Source of the DNA: Lumbricus rubellus
Lineage: Eukaryota > Annelida > Clitellata > Crassiclitellata > Lumbricidae
Assembly: GCA_945859605.1 (NCBI GenBank)
Contig: OX243821.1
Location: 21,429,373 to 21,493,372 of the forward strand
Reading direction: 5' to 3'
DNA: 64,000 nt
Part shown: positions 43,261-54,876 of the stretch, one piece after another
Numbering within the stretch: the first letter of the stretch is position 1
How the letters are laid out: each line of letters begins with the position of its first letter
Position numbers and translations under genes: made by a program
The notes under the pieces: generated by a model
Database searches by the model: none
The model's input: only the letters and a program-made list of their open reading frames with translations
Told to the model about the DNA's origin: nothing

Positions 43261-43593
43261 CACTAGCGTCACGTTCGGTAAGGTTTCCACAATGTCTGAC
43301 ACCATTGTGGCCACCAGGATATGGATACGACCTGCTTTGAAAGCCTCAAGGACTTGCCTTCTCCGCCACTGCAGACGACCCCTACAAGCAAGCAATATGC
43401 TGTCTTTCGGCCGATCGTATGAACGTATTGGTACGTGTATAATAGTATACATACATTCGCATCGTAGTTGACGACTAGCGTCACGTTCGGTAAGGTTGCC
43501 ACAATGTCTGACACCATTGTGGCCACCAGAATATGGACACGTCCTGCCTTAAAATCTTCGATGACTTGCCTTCTCTGCCACTGCAGACGACCC
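43261..43593 (-). pseudogene. Two more DEAD-box-like exons
   Basis: 43455-43593 is a full 139-nt copy (reads GRLQWQRRQVIEDFKAGRVH...). 43261-43381 is cut short after LPNVTLV. The intron between them (ATGCTGTCTTTCGGCCGATC...) is duplicated along with the exons. Confidence 0.65.
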
Positions 43594-43754
43594 CTACAAG
43601 CAAGCACACATAAACACACGCACACATACAAAAGCACACGTGGGTACATAGAACAATCCACATCCTAGGGAAATATAGCTTTCTAAGGGCCAGACAGCAC
43701 TGACGACGAGACGCATAGCAAATTGCAACGATGGCATTTGAATATGTCATCTTA

Positions 43755-44130
43755 AAATAATTACTTTATTGCCTCAGTGCTGACAAAAAAGTGGTTCCAG
43801 ATTAAAACAAATATAATGATGTTATATTTACACTATCATTGTTATTGGAATTATTAGTAATGGTGGTAGTAGTAGTAGTGGTGGTGGCTGTAGAAAAAGC
43901 ACCTTTAATTATTGGCCAGATGACTAAAAAAGAGGTCATCACCTTTTTTGGTGGCCAAAAAATACACAAATTTTTTGACTGTTCGGCAAGATGACTAAAA
44001 AAGAGAAAGGTTGTCAGAAATTTTGGCCAGCACAAGATGGAAACTTTTTCAGCGACACTCAAAAAATCTCGCGTCTTTCTTTCTGCCACTCGCTCCCCCC
44101 CCAGTCTACGCCCCTGAAGAAGCACCACTG
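43755..44130. mobile_element. Left-truncated MITE-like segment
   Basis: It shares ATGACTAAAAAAGAGGTC and TTTTGGTGGCCA-type blocks with the CAGGGGCGG MITEs, and its right end is CTACGCCCCTG at 44116. AAGCACC occurs on both sides (43905-43912 region and 44120-44126), but no matching left inverted repeat is present. Low certainty. Confidence 0.35.
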
Positions 44131-45491
44131 TATTGGTAACTTTTCCGGTCATACAATTCCTTCCGGGCCCTAAACGATACTTCGTCACACCAATCCATTT
44201 TACAAAGCTGCTCGAACTGAGTCACTTCTTCCTCGAGTTTCTTGTCCTGCGTTCGAATTGCAAGGCCTTTGACTATCAGGCAGCACCTGTTGATGGTATG
44301 GCCTACCTTAATAGCAACAGCAGGCTTTGCATAAGCTGTTGTGCTGTGTTCGTAACCTGCCATGTGATGCACAGCGTCAATGACGCTGTTAAACATGTGA
44401 GGTTTTAAACAGTCTTGAATGGTGAACTTCTTCATACCCGTCGTCTTCCGCACTTGAACGAGAAGCCTTCCCATCTCTCTCAACCTTGACCTCACCAAGT
44501 CTTTCTTTTCAGAGGTATGGCGCCCGTATCCTCTGACCGCTAACTTAAGGGCAACAGCGTCATCCTTTATGGCATTTTTGACCTCTCCGTTATGCATCCC
44601 GTTTATTAAACTCTGAATTTCGCCACTTACGCCGTTACGATCGGGAAGTAACATCATTTCCCGGTTGGCGTTTGGTCCTTTCCTTTTTTTCTGCTCCACT
44701 GGACACACATGACGGTTAAGGTCCTTCCGGTTGTAAAAGCCCAGGCAATGTTGGCACGCGACGTAATCGGCAGCAGTCTTGTTCTTCCTGGTGCGATACG
44801 TTACAGACAATACCCCTTTCCGTTCCTTAAGGACAGTGCAATTGTGCATATAGTTGCCCTTCTTTCGAAGGACGGCTAATAATCTTAGCTTCGTCTTCAT
44901 GTCTTTTTCTCCGGTTATTGCGGCAACGGCCTCTTCGTCCTTATGACAACAGTACCAGTGTGCTGTTATCTTATGATACGATTTTTCGCAGAAAAGGCAG
45001 AACTGCTTCTTATCGTAACTTCGTTTCTGGTACTGTCGGTCGTTGGTATTTGTATTCCGGTTGAGGTTGCCACAATGTCTGACACCATTGTGACCACCAG
45101 AATATGGACAAGTCCTTCGGTAAGGTTGCCACAATGTCTGAGACCATTGTGGCCACCAGAATATGGACACGACCTGCTTTGAAATCCTCAAGGACTTGCC
45201 TTCTCCGCCACTGCAGACGACCCCTACAAGCAAGCAATATGCTGTCTTTCGGCCGATCGTATGAACGTATTGGTACGTGTATAATAGTATACATACATTC
45301 GCATCGTAGTTGACGACTAGCGTCACGTTCGGTAAGGTTGCCACAATGTCTGACACCATTGTGGCCACCAGAATATGGACACGTCCTGCCTTAAAATCTT
45401 CGATGACTTGCCTTCTCTGCCACTGCAGACGACCCCTACAAGCAAGCACACATAAACACACGCACACATACAAAAGCACACGTGGGTACAT
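44106..45491 (-). pseudogene. 461-codon chimeric frame: helicase-like exons, zinc fingers and recombinase-like N-terminal half
   Basis: From its start the frame reads a helicase-like exon (GRLQWQRRQVIEDFKAGRVH, VVNYDAN), passes through intron and two more exon copies in other frames, then YDKKQFCLFCEKSYHKITAH, WYCCHKDEEAV (zinc finger 1), CQHCLGFYNRKDLNRHVCP (zinc finger 2), GEIQSLINGMHNGEVKNAIK, SEKKDLVRSRLREMGRLLVQ, VAIKVGHTINRCCLIVKGLA, FRARKELYDRKS. It ends at the truncated MITE, before the catalytic boxes. The zinc-finger and middle part (about residues 155-450) is the best-preserved stretch of the family here. The initial part is probably open by chance through splice-bordered repeats. 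Confidence 0.55.
45063..45435 (-). pseudogene. Three DEAD-box-like exon copies (one full, two partial)
   Basis: 45297-45435 is a full 139-nt copy identical in pattern to 43455-43593. 45115-45223 lacks the VVNYD end. 45063-45112 keeps only the centre (TTGCCACAATGTCTGACACC on the plus strand). The shrinking copies point to repeated unequal exchange. Confidence 0.6.
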
Positions 45492-46086
45492 AGAACAATC
45501 CGTCTTTGATTTTTTGTAGTGCAGTCAGGATATGTCACTGGAATGCTGAAATGAGTTCCACATTTGAATGAGAAAGAAATGAGGTCATGTTAATAACAAT
45601 AACACACAGGCATCAATTTTAAGTGATTGGTAGGGATGTTATACACATTTTTTGCTAAAAGTTGTACATTCAGAAGAAGAGTAAGGGACATTGTGCATCT
45701 GTGCGTGGCCTGAAGAGCACTACAGCCCATCCACATATTGAGTGGAAGAATGGTTACTAGGGCACAAGAAATATAGTAATTAATAAAAGCTTATTTTGTT
45801 CCGCATGACACATCCACCGTGATTCCTGTCCTCAAAGTAGTCTAAGACGAAGTCAGTCACAGCAACAATTACCACAAACATAGGAATTAAATGTTCATTT
45901 GAAGTTTACTGGTAGTTGAAACAAGCTCAAGAACTAATGAAAAGAGAGCCCCACTTGAGATAATCAAATCACTTAAACAAATCATCACTTGGCCCATTGT
46001 GAGCCAAACATCACCTGGTGAAAGCATAGTCTCACTTGAGCCAATCATACCACCTGAAAAGATGGTATCACCTGATTTAATCATCC

Positions 46087-46520
46087 TGCCTTTATTGGTG
46101 GTACGGTGGTTACAAAGGAATCATCATATGGTATCCCGGTCCACTCGTGTGTGTCAGCGCTCCGGCCTGCAGTATAGATGATGTAAAGCAAAGGACCCAG
46201 AACAGAACCTTGTGGCAAACCAAATGGAGCAGGGGCCCAGGGCGACTTAGTAGATCCACAAGCCACAATGAAAGAACGGTCCTGGAGATAGGAGGTAAAT
46301 CAAGCAAGAAAGTTGCCAGAGAGGCCAAAAGAGATAGAAAGCTGTTCCAGGAGAATATCATGGTCCACTGTATCAAATGCAGCACTTACATCAAATAGTG
46401 CTAAAAGGGTAACCTGTGACTTGTCAATGGCCACATAAACGTCTGAAAGAAGGCGCAGAAGTAAAGTCTCTGTAGAGTGACCCTTATGTTCATGAAACGC
46501 TAGACGATCTGCTTGCTGAA
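46087..46520 (-). pseudogene. LINE reverse transcriptase fragment (CR1/L2/Jockey type)
   Basis: Minus strand: QLQQADRLAFHEHKGHSTET, VTLLALFDVSAAFDTVDHDI, LEQLSISFGLSGNFLA, a stop in place of the expected Trp, FTSYLQDRSFIVACGSTKS, LPQGSVLGPLLYIIYTAG. The HSTET, AAFDTVDH and PQGSVLGPLLY blocks are reverse transcriptase motifs 2-4. It stops before FADD. Confidence 0.75.
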
Positions 46521-46559
46521 GTTGCTTTAGTTTTAAGCTGCAACTGGCACAGAAAATAA

Positions 46560-47480
46560 AAAATTATACTTACTCAGTGTATTATCTGTGATACAGTAGC
46601 AATGTATTATCACGTTTTAATGCATTTGGCTCAGTCTGGATAATGTGGTATAAGGACAACAATTTTTCTGAACGCTTTTCTTTGAATTTCGACCATGCCT
46701 GTTCTTTGAATGCTTTTCCTTGAATTTCGACCATGCCTGTTCTTTGAAACAGCTCTTGTTGAATTGTCCTCATACTGTCAAGCGAGTCGTGTATCCCATC
46801 TAGACGTGCATAATGTTGTATTCGTTATGCAGCTTCAAACAAGTAGAAAACTTTCCCCAATCGATTTCTGTTGAAGCGATTCACGACAGTTGGTAGAATA
46901 TCGACCGTTGCGACAGCAGTATAAATTGCATCGAGATAAAACATGGTCCTTGAATATGCGAGCTGTCACTTTGCATAAATCTTTTGTGTGATGACACCTG
47001 ATGCTCGGAATGCACTGCCAAGCTTCATGCCAGCTCTACTTTCCGCACAACTGTTCAACATATTCTGCAGAACCATGATGAGAGGTAATTGCTGTCTTTG
47101 GATGACGCATGCAGCACTGACTGGAATGATTTCATCATATGTTGCCCAGTTTCTTTCTTCTTCGCAGTTCTGGCACAAGAAGATAGTATTTAAACTTTTG
47201 TGCTATACAAAATGCGGACTTGCTTGGATTAAGGCGAGGGATGGTCCAAAGTGAGTTTGTAACCCATCCAGAACTGCGTCAAGGAGTGGAGACACAACCA
47301 TAACCTGGTTCTTTGCTGTGCACAATTTAGTGCGGAGAGAGAGCAGAGTTGGAATAATAGTTCCCAGATAACAGTTTCTCTCGTGCTTTCAGAATGCCTA
47401 ACGCTTCAGCAACATCTCGTTTGGATGAAATGATGAAATGTAGGAATTCCCAGCTTTTGCAAAACGGGTAATATGTAACA
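46560..47480 (-). pseudogene. Unassigned broken coding segment
   Basis: Minus frames such as NWATYDEIIPVSAACVIQRQ (46966-47178) and IQGKAFKEQAWSKFKEKRSE (46582-46773) look coding but are short. A 44-bp direct duplication around 46679-46750 repeats the FKEQAWSKFKEK part. They may belong to the broken gene at 48.4-51.8 kb, whose strand they share. No family named. Confidence 0.25.
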
Positions 47481-47918
47481 GTTGCTGTGCATGCAGTTCA
47501 CGATTCAAATCCACGTCAAAAAAGCTTAACAAAGTTGTTGAAAGGTCCTGAATGTGTACAAACTTTTTGCACCTTACATTTGTAAACTGTAACTGATTAA
47601 GGACATAACTGTCAAATAATCTAACGGTATATGCCCCAGTATTAAGAATTTACAAAATCAACAAACGTTGAAGGCTATTGCCAGTAAATGCCAAATTACT
47701 GAGCCAAACCTAAGCAAACTATATAGTCAAAGAAATCTAGACATGTGAAGAAGTGTGAAACATGCATTATATGGAAAGAAGTCTTTTTAACACGAACCAA
47801 ACTGTCGACTATGAAAATTCCACGACCGAGTGTTTGCCATTGTTCATTTTCAATTTAATTTAGTCGAGCAAATCTTGGCATGTGAAGAAGTATTTAAAAC
47901 CATCTTAACACAAACCAA

Positions 47919-48145
47919 ACTGTTGAATACAGAACTCTGCATTCATATGATTTCCAAGAAGGATCGGCAGGTTGGCACTTCTCAATATCCCGATTGCACA
48001 TTGGTGTGCTTTTGAAAGGTGGCCAGTAACACAAGGTAGTTTCATTCACCTTGATTATTCATGCTTTGCAAACCACTGCCACGTGTTCATCGTTGCTAAC
48101 CTTCACAACTGAGTATATGGAATTGTTCATCTTCAACCTGTTATA
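47919..48145 (-). pseudogene. DUF4806-type N-terminal exon, copy 1
   Basis: The minus strand resembles the copies at 52-54 kb: a YSV-EF..EGVAVV start, then an NET--CYWPPFKS block with a frame shift. (F/Y)xVVEF...VVP..W......C.WPP.K is how many invertebrate DUF4806 proteins begin. It lies about 4 kb from its four relatives, on the other side of the 372-bp array. Confidence 0.4.
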
Positions 48146-48365
48146 AACTTACCAAAGTTCACGCAAAATTCATAACCATATTATGGTAACTTGTGTAGAA
48201 GTACCTTTATTTACAGCCAGTTTCATTCTTTCATCCGAAAGAAGATACCACTCCGCCCGGGATGATGATTGGGGGTAGGCCTACTCCGCCGGACTATATA
48301 TATTTACCATATAGGCTATATATACACAATACATACATGCATAGTGGTGTCTATACGAACAATGT

Positions 48366-48906
48366 TCAACTCTTCTTTTGAAGATTTGGTATCAAATCTC
48401 GCCGAGTTGAGACATTGCTTCGTATTTGAGTGTGATTAACTTTGTTGATCCAAGTGCTTGTGACAGCTCGTGCACTGCTATCAATCTCATGGTCCGACCA
48501 ACACGTACCAAAGTGTATCCAGAGCTCTTTCAGATTTAATTTATAGAAGAAGGCAACTGCCAGAACAACAACGTCAGTGTCTACAGTTCTGATGGCAACC
48601 TTTCGTGACCCAGTTTCTGCAGCATAATTGCAGTGTAGAATAATTCGTATGTCTGCCTCTTCATGGTTGCAAGGATCAATGCTTTCAACATTGATCCAAC
48701 TGCTCACCCACGCACCGTACATGATCATCGTAAGTAACCAAGATTGTCTTTTCATTGTTGCCAAGTCCACTAACAAAACCTTCAGCCAAGGAATGAAAGA
48801 GTTCTGTTTTATTGTCATCGACTCGCAAGAATTCTTGCCAATTTCTTGGAATGACTGTGTTGCCTACAACAAGCAATCTTTTTTTACAGAAAACCCACAA
48901 AATCAT
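48366..48906 (-). pseudogene. Repeat-associated protein with HEEADIR and VDTDVVVLAV motifs
   Basis: Minus strand: GNTVIPRNWQEFLRVDDNKT, ELFHSLAEGFV (48685-48906), then in another frame CNHEEADIRIILHCNYAAET, VAIRTVDTDVVVLAVAFFYK, LKELWIHFGTC (48366-48660). I know this motif set from an uncharacterised protein family frequent in corals and other invertebrates, probably transposon-borne. The Asp pair in VDTDVVVLA suggests a PIN/nuclease-like active site (inference). One frameshift near 48690. Confidence 0.5.
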
Positions 48907-49055
48907 CCATTCTAGTTGTGTCTCAAATTGTGGAAATATCAGCTGACTTTTATAATGAAATAAACTATTTATACAAAAACTTTCAGTGCATTCCCCAACT
49001 TTGCAACAAGATCAATAGTTCTCTCAGATATTTCTTCAGATTGTGGGCACCAGTC

Positions 49056-51430
49056 GCTGGTGTGATGATGGCAAAAATAACGGAAGAAGTCTTGTTTTGT
49101 GAATCTTTTTATATAGCAATAGTGTATCTGAATTCTTTACTACAATATTACAAACCACTGCTATATCATTTCCTGAGCAAACAGTTGCTGCCAGTCATCA
49201 ATAGCGTCCCCACAAGTTTTTAAACGTCCAAGCAGCTCAAAGGTCCAATCATCCTTGCGCTTGTCACAAGCTCTCTGAATTGTAAAAGTCTCTGCAATGC
49301 GAAATTTATCACGATTCTGTAAACTGTTCACCATTTGCTCAATGATATTTCTTCAGATTGTGGGCACCAGTCACTGGTGTGGTGATGGCAAAGATAATGG
49401 AAGAAGTCTGTTGTTTTGTGAATCTTTTTATATAGCAATAATGTGTCTGAATTCTTTACTACAGTCGCTGGTGTGGTGATGGCAAAGATAATGGAAGAAG
49501 TCTGTTGTTTTGTGAATCTTTTTAAACCACTGCTATATCATTTCCTGAGCAAACAGTTGCTGCCAGTCATCAATAGCGTCCCCACAAGTTTTTAAACGTC
49601 CAAGCAGCTCAAAGGTCCAATCATCCTTGCGCTTGTCACAAGCTCTCTGAATTGTAAAAGTCTCTGCAATGCGAAATTTATCACGATTCTGTAAACTGTT
49701 CACCATTTCCTCAATGATATTTCTTCAGATTGTGGGCACCAGTCACTGGTGTGGTGATGGCAAAGATAATGGAAGAAGTCTGTTGTTTTGTGAATCTTTT
49801 TATATAGCAATAATGTGTCTGAATTCTTTACTATAGTCGCTGGTGTGGTGATGGCAAAGATAATGGAAGAAGTCTGTTGTTTTGTGAATCTTTTTAAACC
49901 ACTGCTATATCATTTCCTGAGCAAACAGTTGCTGCCAGTCATCAATAGCGTCCCCACAAGTTTTTAAATGTCCAAGCAGCTCAAAGGTCCAATCATCCTT
50001 GCGCTTGTCACAAGCTCTCTGAATTGTAAAAGTCTCTGCAATGCGAAATTTATCACGATTCTGTAAACTGTTCACCATTTGCTCAATGATATTTCTTCAG
50101 ATTGTGGGCACCAGTCACTGGTGTGGTGATGGCAAAGATAATGGAAGAAGTCTGTTGTTTTGTGAATCTTTTTATATAGCAATAATGTGTCTGAATTCTT
50201 TACTACAGTCGCTGGTGTGGTGATGGCAAAGATAATGGAAGAAGTCTGTTGTTTTGTGAATCTTTTTAAACCACTGCTATATCATTTCCTGAGCAAACAG
50301 TTGCTGCCAGTCATCAATAGCGTCCCCACAAGTTTTTAAACGTCCAAGCAGCTCAAAGGTCCAATCATCCTTGCGCTTGTCACAAGCTCTCTGAATTGTA
50401 AAAGTCTCTGCAATGCGAAATTTATCACGATTCTGTAAATTTTTCACCATTTCCTCAATGATATTTCTTCAGATTGTGTGCACCAGTCACTGGTGTGGTG
50501 ATGGCAAAGATAATGGAAGAAGTCTGTTGTTTTGTGAATCTTTTTATATAGCAATAATGTGTCTGAATTCTTTACTACAGTCGCTGGTGTGGTGATGGCA
50601 AAGATAATGGCTGTTGTTTTGTGAATCTTTTTAAACCACTGCTATATCATTTCCTGAGCAAACAGTTGCTGCCAGTCATCAATAGCGTCCCCACAAGTTT
50701 TTAAACGTCCAAGCAGCTCAAAGGTCCAATCATCCTTGCGCTTGTCACAAGCTCTCTGAATTGTAAAAGTCTCTGCAATGCGAAATTTATCACGATTCTG
50801 TAAACTGTTCACCATTTGCTCAATGATATTTCTTCAGATTGTGGGCACCAGTCACTGGTGTGGGGATGGCAAAGATAATGGAAGAAGTCTGTTGTTTTGT
50901 GAATCTTTTTATATAGCAATAATGTGTCTGAATTCTTTACTACAGTCGCTGGTGTGGTGATGGCAAAGATAATGGAAGAAGTCTGTTGTTTTGTGAATCT
51001 TTTTAAACCACTGCTATATCATTTCCTGAGCAAACAGTTGCTGCCAGTCATCAATAGCGTCCCCACAAGTTTTTAAACGTCCAAGCAGCTCAAAGGTCCA
51101 ATCATCCTTGCGCTTGTCACAAGCTCTCTGAATTGTAAAAGTCTCTGCAATGCGAAATTTATCACGATTCTGTAAATTTTTTACCATTTCCTCAATGATA
51201 TTTCTTCAGATTGTGGGCACCAGTCACTGGTGTGGTGATGGCAAAGATAATGGAAGAAGTCTGTTGTTTTGTGAATCTTTTTATATAGCAATAATGTGTC
51301 TGAATTCTTTACTACAGTCGCTGGTGTGGTGATGGCAAAGATAATGGAAGAAGTCTGTTGTTTTGTGAATCTTTTTAAACCACTGCTATATCATTTCCTG
51401 AGCAAACAGTTGCTGCCAGTCATCAATGGC
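49056..51430. repeat. 372-bp tandem array, about six and a half copies
   Basis: The word ATGCGAAATTTATCACGATT recurs at 49299, 49669, 50041, 50413, 50778 and 51150. Spacing is 372 bp, with one interval of 365 due to a 7-base deletion near 50611. Each unit holds a nested duplicate of CTGGTGTGGTGATGGCAAAG about 105 bp apart. On the minus strand each codes a piece of the gene at 51386-51784 (ACDKRKDDWTFELLGRLKTC, GDAIDDWQQLF). The short plus-strand frames are shadows. Confidence 0.9.
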
Positions 51431-51784
51431 GTCCCCACAAGTTTTTAAACGTCCAAGCAGCTCAAAGGTCCAATCATCCTTGCGCTTATCACATGCTCTC
51501 TGAATTGTAATAAGCAAAGTCTCTGCATCGTGGAATTTATCAGACTTATGTTTAGTGTTTTTAGTATCAACAGTAGCAGGTCTGGTGCAAAGAAAGCAGT
51601 CTCGTTTCCAATCAAATACATTGTGCGATAAGTGGAGGACCTTACCCTGTCTTTCTGACTCGTCAGGATTAATGCTATCTGAGTTACGCTTATGCGGTTC
51701 GCAATGTCGATCACTGTTATAGAGTATTCTGCAGTGTTCGTGAACCATAACAATGCCTGGATTGCAAGACATGTATGCAGTCAA
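51386..51784 (-). pseudogene. Cys-containing N-terminal region of the same repeat-associated family
   Basis: The minus frame of 132 codons contains NVFDWKRDCFLCTRPATVD, FHDAETLLITIQRACDKRKD, DWTFELLGRLKTCGDAIDDW. FDWK--CFLC followed by C..R.DDW....R is the usual upstream part of proteins carrying the VDTDVVVLAV region, and it lies upstream of that region (48366-48906) on the same strand. It is the template of the 372-bp array, which now separates the two halves. Confidence 0.5.
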
Positions 51785-52149
51785 ATTGATATCACCTTGC
51801 CGAATGCTAGCATATAAGATGCTTTTCTTTTCCTCGTCTAACTGTAGACAGACCTAAATCCCTAGTCGAAGGGCTAGCAACAGAACGCCAAATAATGCAC
51901 ACGTCCTCACACATTGCAGGCATATCAGCCCGATTCACCATTATCGCCCAACTCAATTACAAATTGCTGCGAAAATGCTGCATAAAATCGAAGCAATTCT
52001 ATACAATTGCACGTTATCTAATGCTGAATTAACTTTAAAGTCGTGCAAAAGAAATTTCAGATTTTTTTTTATTGAATTGCGCACTATCGAAGTAAAGACA
52101 TACAACCAAATACTGTAACTATGTTGAGAACAAAATATGAAAAAAGTCT

Positions 52150-52700
52150 TCTTAACACGAACCAACCTGTTGTATACAGAACTCTGCATTCATATGATTT
52201 CCAAGAAGGATCGGCAGTTTGGCATTTTTCAACACCTCGATTGCACATTGGTGTGCTCTTGAACGGTGGCCAATAACTCGTCGTTTCGTTCATTTTGAAT
52301 ATCCATGTACTACAAACTATTGCCACGCCTTCGTCGCCAAACTCCGCGACCGAGTATTTGCCATTGTTCATTTTCAATTTAACTATAGTCGAACAAATCT
52401 AGGCATGTGAAGAAGTATATAAAACATGCACAATACGTGGAACAAACCATCTTAACACGAACCAACTTGTTGAATACAGAACTCTGCATTCGTATGATTT
52501 TCAAGAAGGATCGGCAAGTTGGCATTTCTCAATTGCCCGATTGCACATTGGTGTGCTTTTGAAAGGTGGCCAGTAACACAACGTAGTTTCGTTCATCTTG
52601 AAAATCTATGTTAACCACTGCCACGCCTTCATCGTTGCAGAACTCCACAACTGAGTATTTGGAATTGTTCATTTTCAACCTATTGTAAAATTGCTGTAAA
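52150..52700 (-). pseudogene. DUF4806-type N-terminal exons, copies 2 and 3
   Basis: 52175-52377: MKMNNGKYSVAEFGDEGVAI, VCSTWIFKMNETTSYWPPFK, SVEKCQ-like stretch, WKSYECRVLY. 52475-52700: LKMNNSKYSVVEFCNDEGVA, FQDERNYVVLLATFQKHTNV with a frame shift. Both also share downstream sequence (TTGAATACAGAACTCTGCATTC on the plus strand). Confidence 0.5.
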
Positions 52701-53142
52701 TGCAGCCACTTGGGGCTTCTATCCATGCCTCCATGAAGGTACATCAATTAGATCCATCAGCTTGATGGTTCTACATGATACCGCCTGTCCCATGGCTTTC
52801 ACTGGTCACCAGATAATCTACAGATCTGTTAAAGTTTCTGTTAACTTTCTTAGAGGGGTCCTCTATGTATTTAGCCTTCAGCAACTATGTCTCCAAAATC
52901 AAATGGTATGCACTGATGCGACAATTGGGAAACTTTTACAATCGATTTCTGTTGGAACGATCCACGACAACTACTACAAGATCGACCAGTGCGATAGCAA
53001 TATAAACTCTGCATTGACATAGAATATGATAAAAGGTTGTGAAGTTGTACATTTGAAACAACTTTTTGCCCTTTACATTTGTAAACTGTAACTGATAAAG
53101 GACATAACTGTCAAATGACCTAACTGTATATACCGAAGTATT

Positions 53143-53235
53143 AAAAATTTACAAAGTCAACAAACTTAGTTTTGGTTCAGTAATCTGGCATTTATTGTCA
53201 ATAGCCTTCAAAGTTTGTTGACTTTGTAAATTTTT
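53143..53235. repeat. Hairpin-forming inverted repeat
   Basis: AAAATTTACAAAGTCAACAA at 53146 is complementary to TTGTTGACTTTGTAAATTTT ending at 53236. The single-orientation version at 47646-47710 shows that the right part (about 70 bp) is an inverted copy of the left neighbourhood. It arose by inverted duplication. Confidence 0.75.
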
Positions 53236-53329
53236 AACAACAGTCTAATAAATCTAGACATGTGAAGAAGTATTTGAAAACATGGACAATATGGAAAAAG
53301 TCTTCTTCACACGAACCAAACTGTTGAAT

Positions 53330-53860
53330 ATAGAACTCTGCATTCGTACGATTTCCAAGAAGGATCGGCAGATTGGCATTTTTCAACAGCTCAATTGCAC
53401 ATTGGTGTGCTTTTGAAATGTGGCCAGTAACACAACGTAGTTTCGTTCATCTTGAATATCCATGTACTGCAAACTACTGCCACGCCTTCATCATTGCCAA
53501 ATTCCACGACCGAGTATTTGCCATTGTTCATTTTCAATTTAATTTAGTCAAGCAAATCTTGGCATGTGAAGAAGTAGTTAAAACATGCACAATAATATGT
53601 GGAACAAACCATCTTAACACGAACCAACTTGTTGAATACAGAACTCTGCACTCGTACGATTTCCAAGAAGGATCGGCAGGTTGGCATGAAAATCAACGGT
53701 CCGATTGCCCATTGGTGTGCTTTTGAAAGGCGGCCAGTAACATAACGTAGTTTCATTCATCTTGAATATCCATGCATTGCAAACCACTGCCACGCCTTCA
53801 TCGTTGCAAAATTCCACAACTGAGTATTTGGAATTGTTCATCTTCAACCTATTATAAATT
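53330..53860 (-). pseudogene. DUF4806-type N-terminal exons, copies 4 and 5
   Basis: 53614-53847 reads MKMNNSKYSVVEFCNDEGVA, VVCNAWIFKMNETTLCYWPP, FKSTPMGNR. 53330-53545 is its close relative (plus-strand shadow frame 53373-53726). With the copies at 47.9, 52.2 and 52.5 kb this makes five exon copies on one strand. Confidence 0.5.
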
Positions 53861-53899
53861 TACCAAAGTTCACGCAAAATTCATAACCATAATTATTGT

Positions 53900-54690
53900 A
53901 ACTTGTGAGGAGTATCTTTATTTACATCCAATTTCATGTCAGACAAAAGGGTAGCATGTGGAGAAGCGGAGTAACCACAAAACTAGCACCATATGGAAGC
54001 ATCACATTCTTATATTTGAAATCAGCCAACTTTCCAATTAAAATCTCACTGCCTATGTTGGACTCTTTGTATATCACAAGGTGTGGTGATGGCAAAGGAT
54101 AACTGAAAAAGTCTGTTCTTTCATTAAACTTCTTTTGTAGCAATAGTGTGTCTGAATTCTTTACTACAATATTACACACCACTGCTATATAATATTCTAA
54201 GCAAACTCAGTTGATGCCAGTCCCAACAGACATGCAAATGCCATTCAAAGTTATCCGTTTGTGCTGCCGGAACACTCTAAAATCCTTAGGTACTTCTCTG
54301 CCATGGCATTCGTCATTCACATTCATTTTCAATGACTCAATGATATTGACATTTGACTTAATTTGGCACAGTTTCTTCTCCAGTATTCTGTGAACAAGTT
54401 GCTTGAATGACTGATTCGGTGTTCTAACAAGTTTCACCATTCATCCCAAAAAGTGTTCATAGAAGAACGCAGATATGTTGTCCATGGACCCATGCATATT
54501 CAAATTTCCATCAAAATAATTATTTCACTAGCAGCAACAGACTTGAAAGAAAGGTAAATAAAGAAGCAACCATCACTGGCTAAGTAAATCAATATCAATA
54601 ATATGACTTACAGTTGCTTTCACAGTCCATGCAAATTTTTTTAATGATATGTTCCACTTTGGGAACTTAGGGTCAATAAAGGTTAACAAA
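53900..54690. other. No gene assigned
   Basis: A few words (GGTGTGGTGATGGCAAAGGA near 54080; CTGAATTCTTTACTAC near 54150) are diverged relatives of the 372-bp unit. No domain recognised. Confidence 0.4.
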
Positions 54691-54700
54691 ACACACAAAC

Positions 54701-54733
54701 TAGCTAGCTAGCTAGCTAGCTAGCTAGCTAGCA
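54701..54733. repeat. (CTAG)n microsatellite
   Basis: Eight CTAG units in a row. The unit is its own reverse complement, so the tract is fully palindromic. Confidence 0.95.
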
Positions 54734-54876
54734 AAATCGTTCACGAAGTTATTGGAGACACTGTACTGTAATAGAGAATGGCCTTTGCTTCAGTGTTAAC
54801 GGTGTGCTTGTCTGAGCTGCATAGTTTGTCCAAATTCGGTGATTATGCGCCACAAACATAGGCCTATTGTAATTAC

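Noticed and set aside
49297..51332. Repeated 60-codon plus-strand frame starting MRNLSRFCKL
   Set aside because: It is the shadow of the minus-strand coding piece in the 372-bp unit and recurs only because the unit does.
49056..51430. A CRISPR-like or phage-like repeat array
   Set aside because: Units are 372 bp long, contiguous, without unique spacers, in a eukaryotic setting; it is a tandem duplication of gene sequence.
53614..53847. Independent small genes with start codons at 52-54 kb
   Set aside because: All are versions of one exon-like block with frame shifts; no complete gene could be built.
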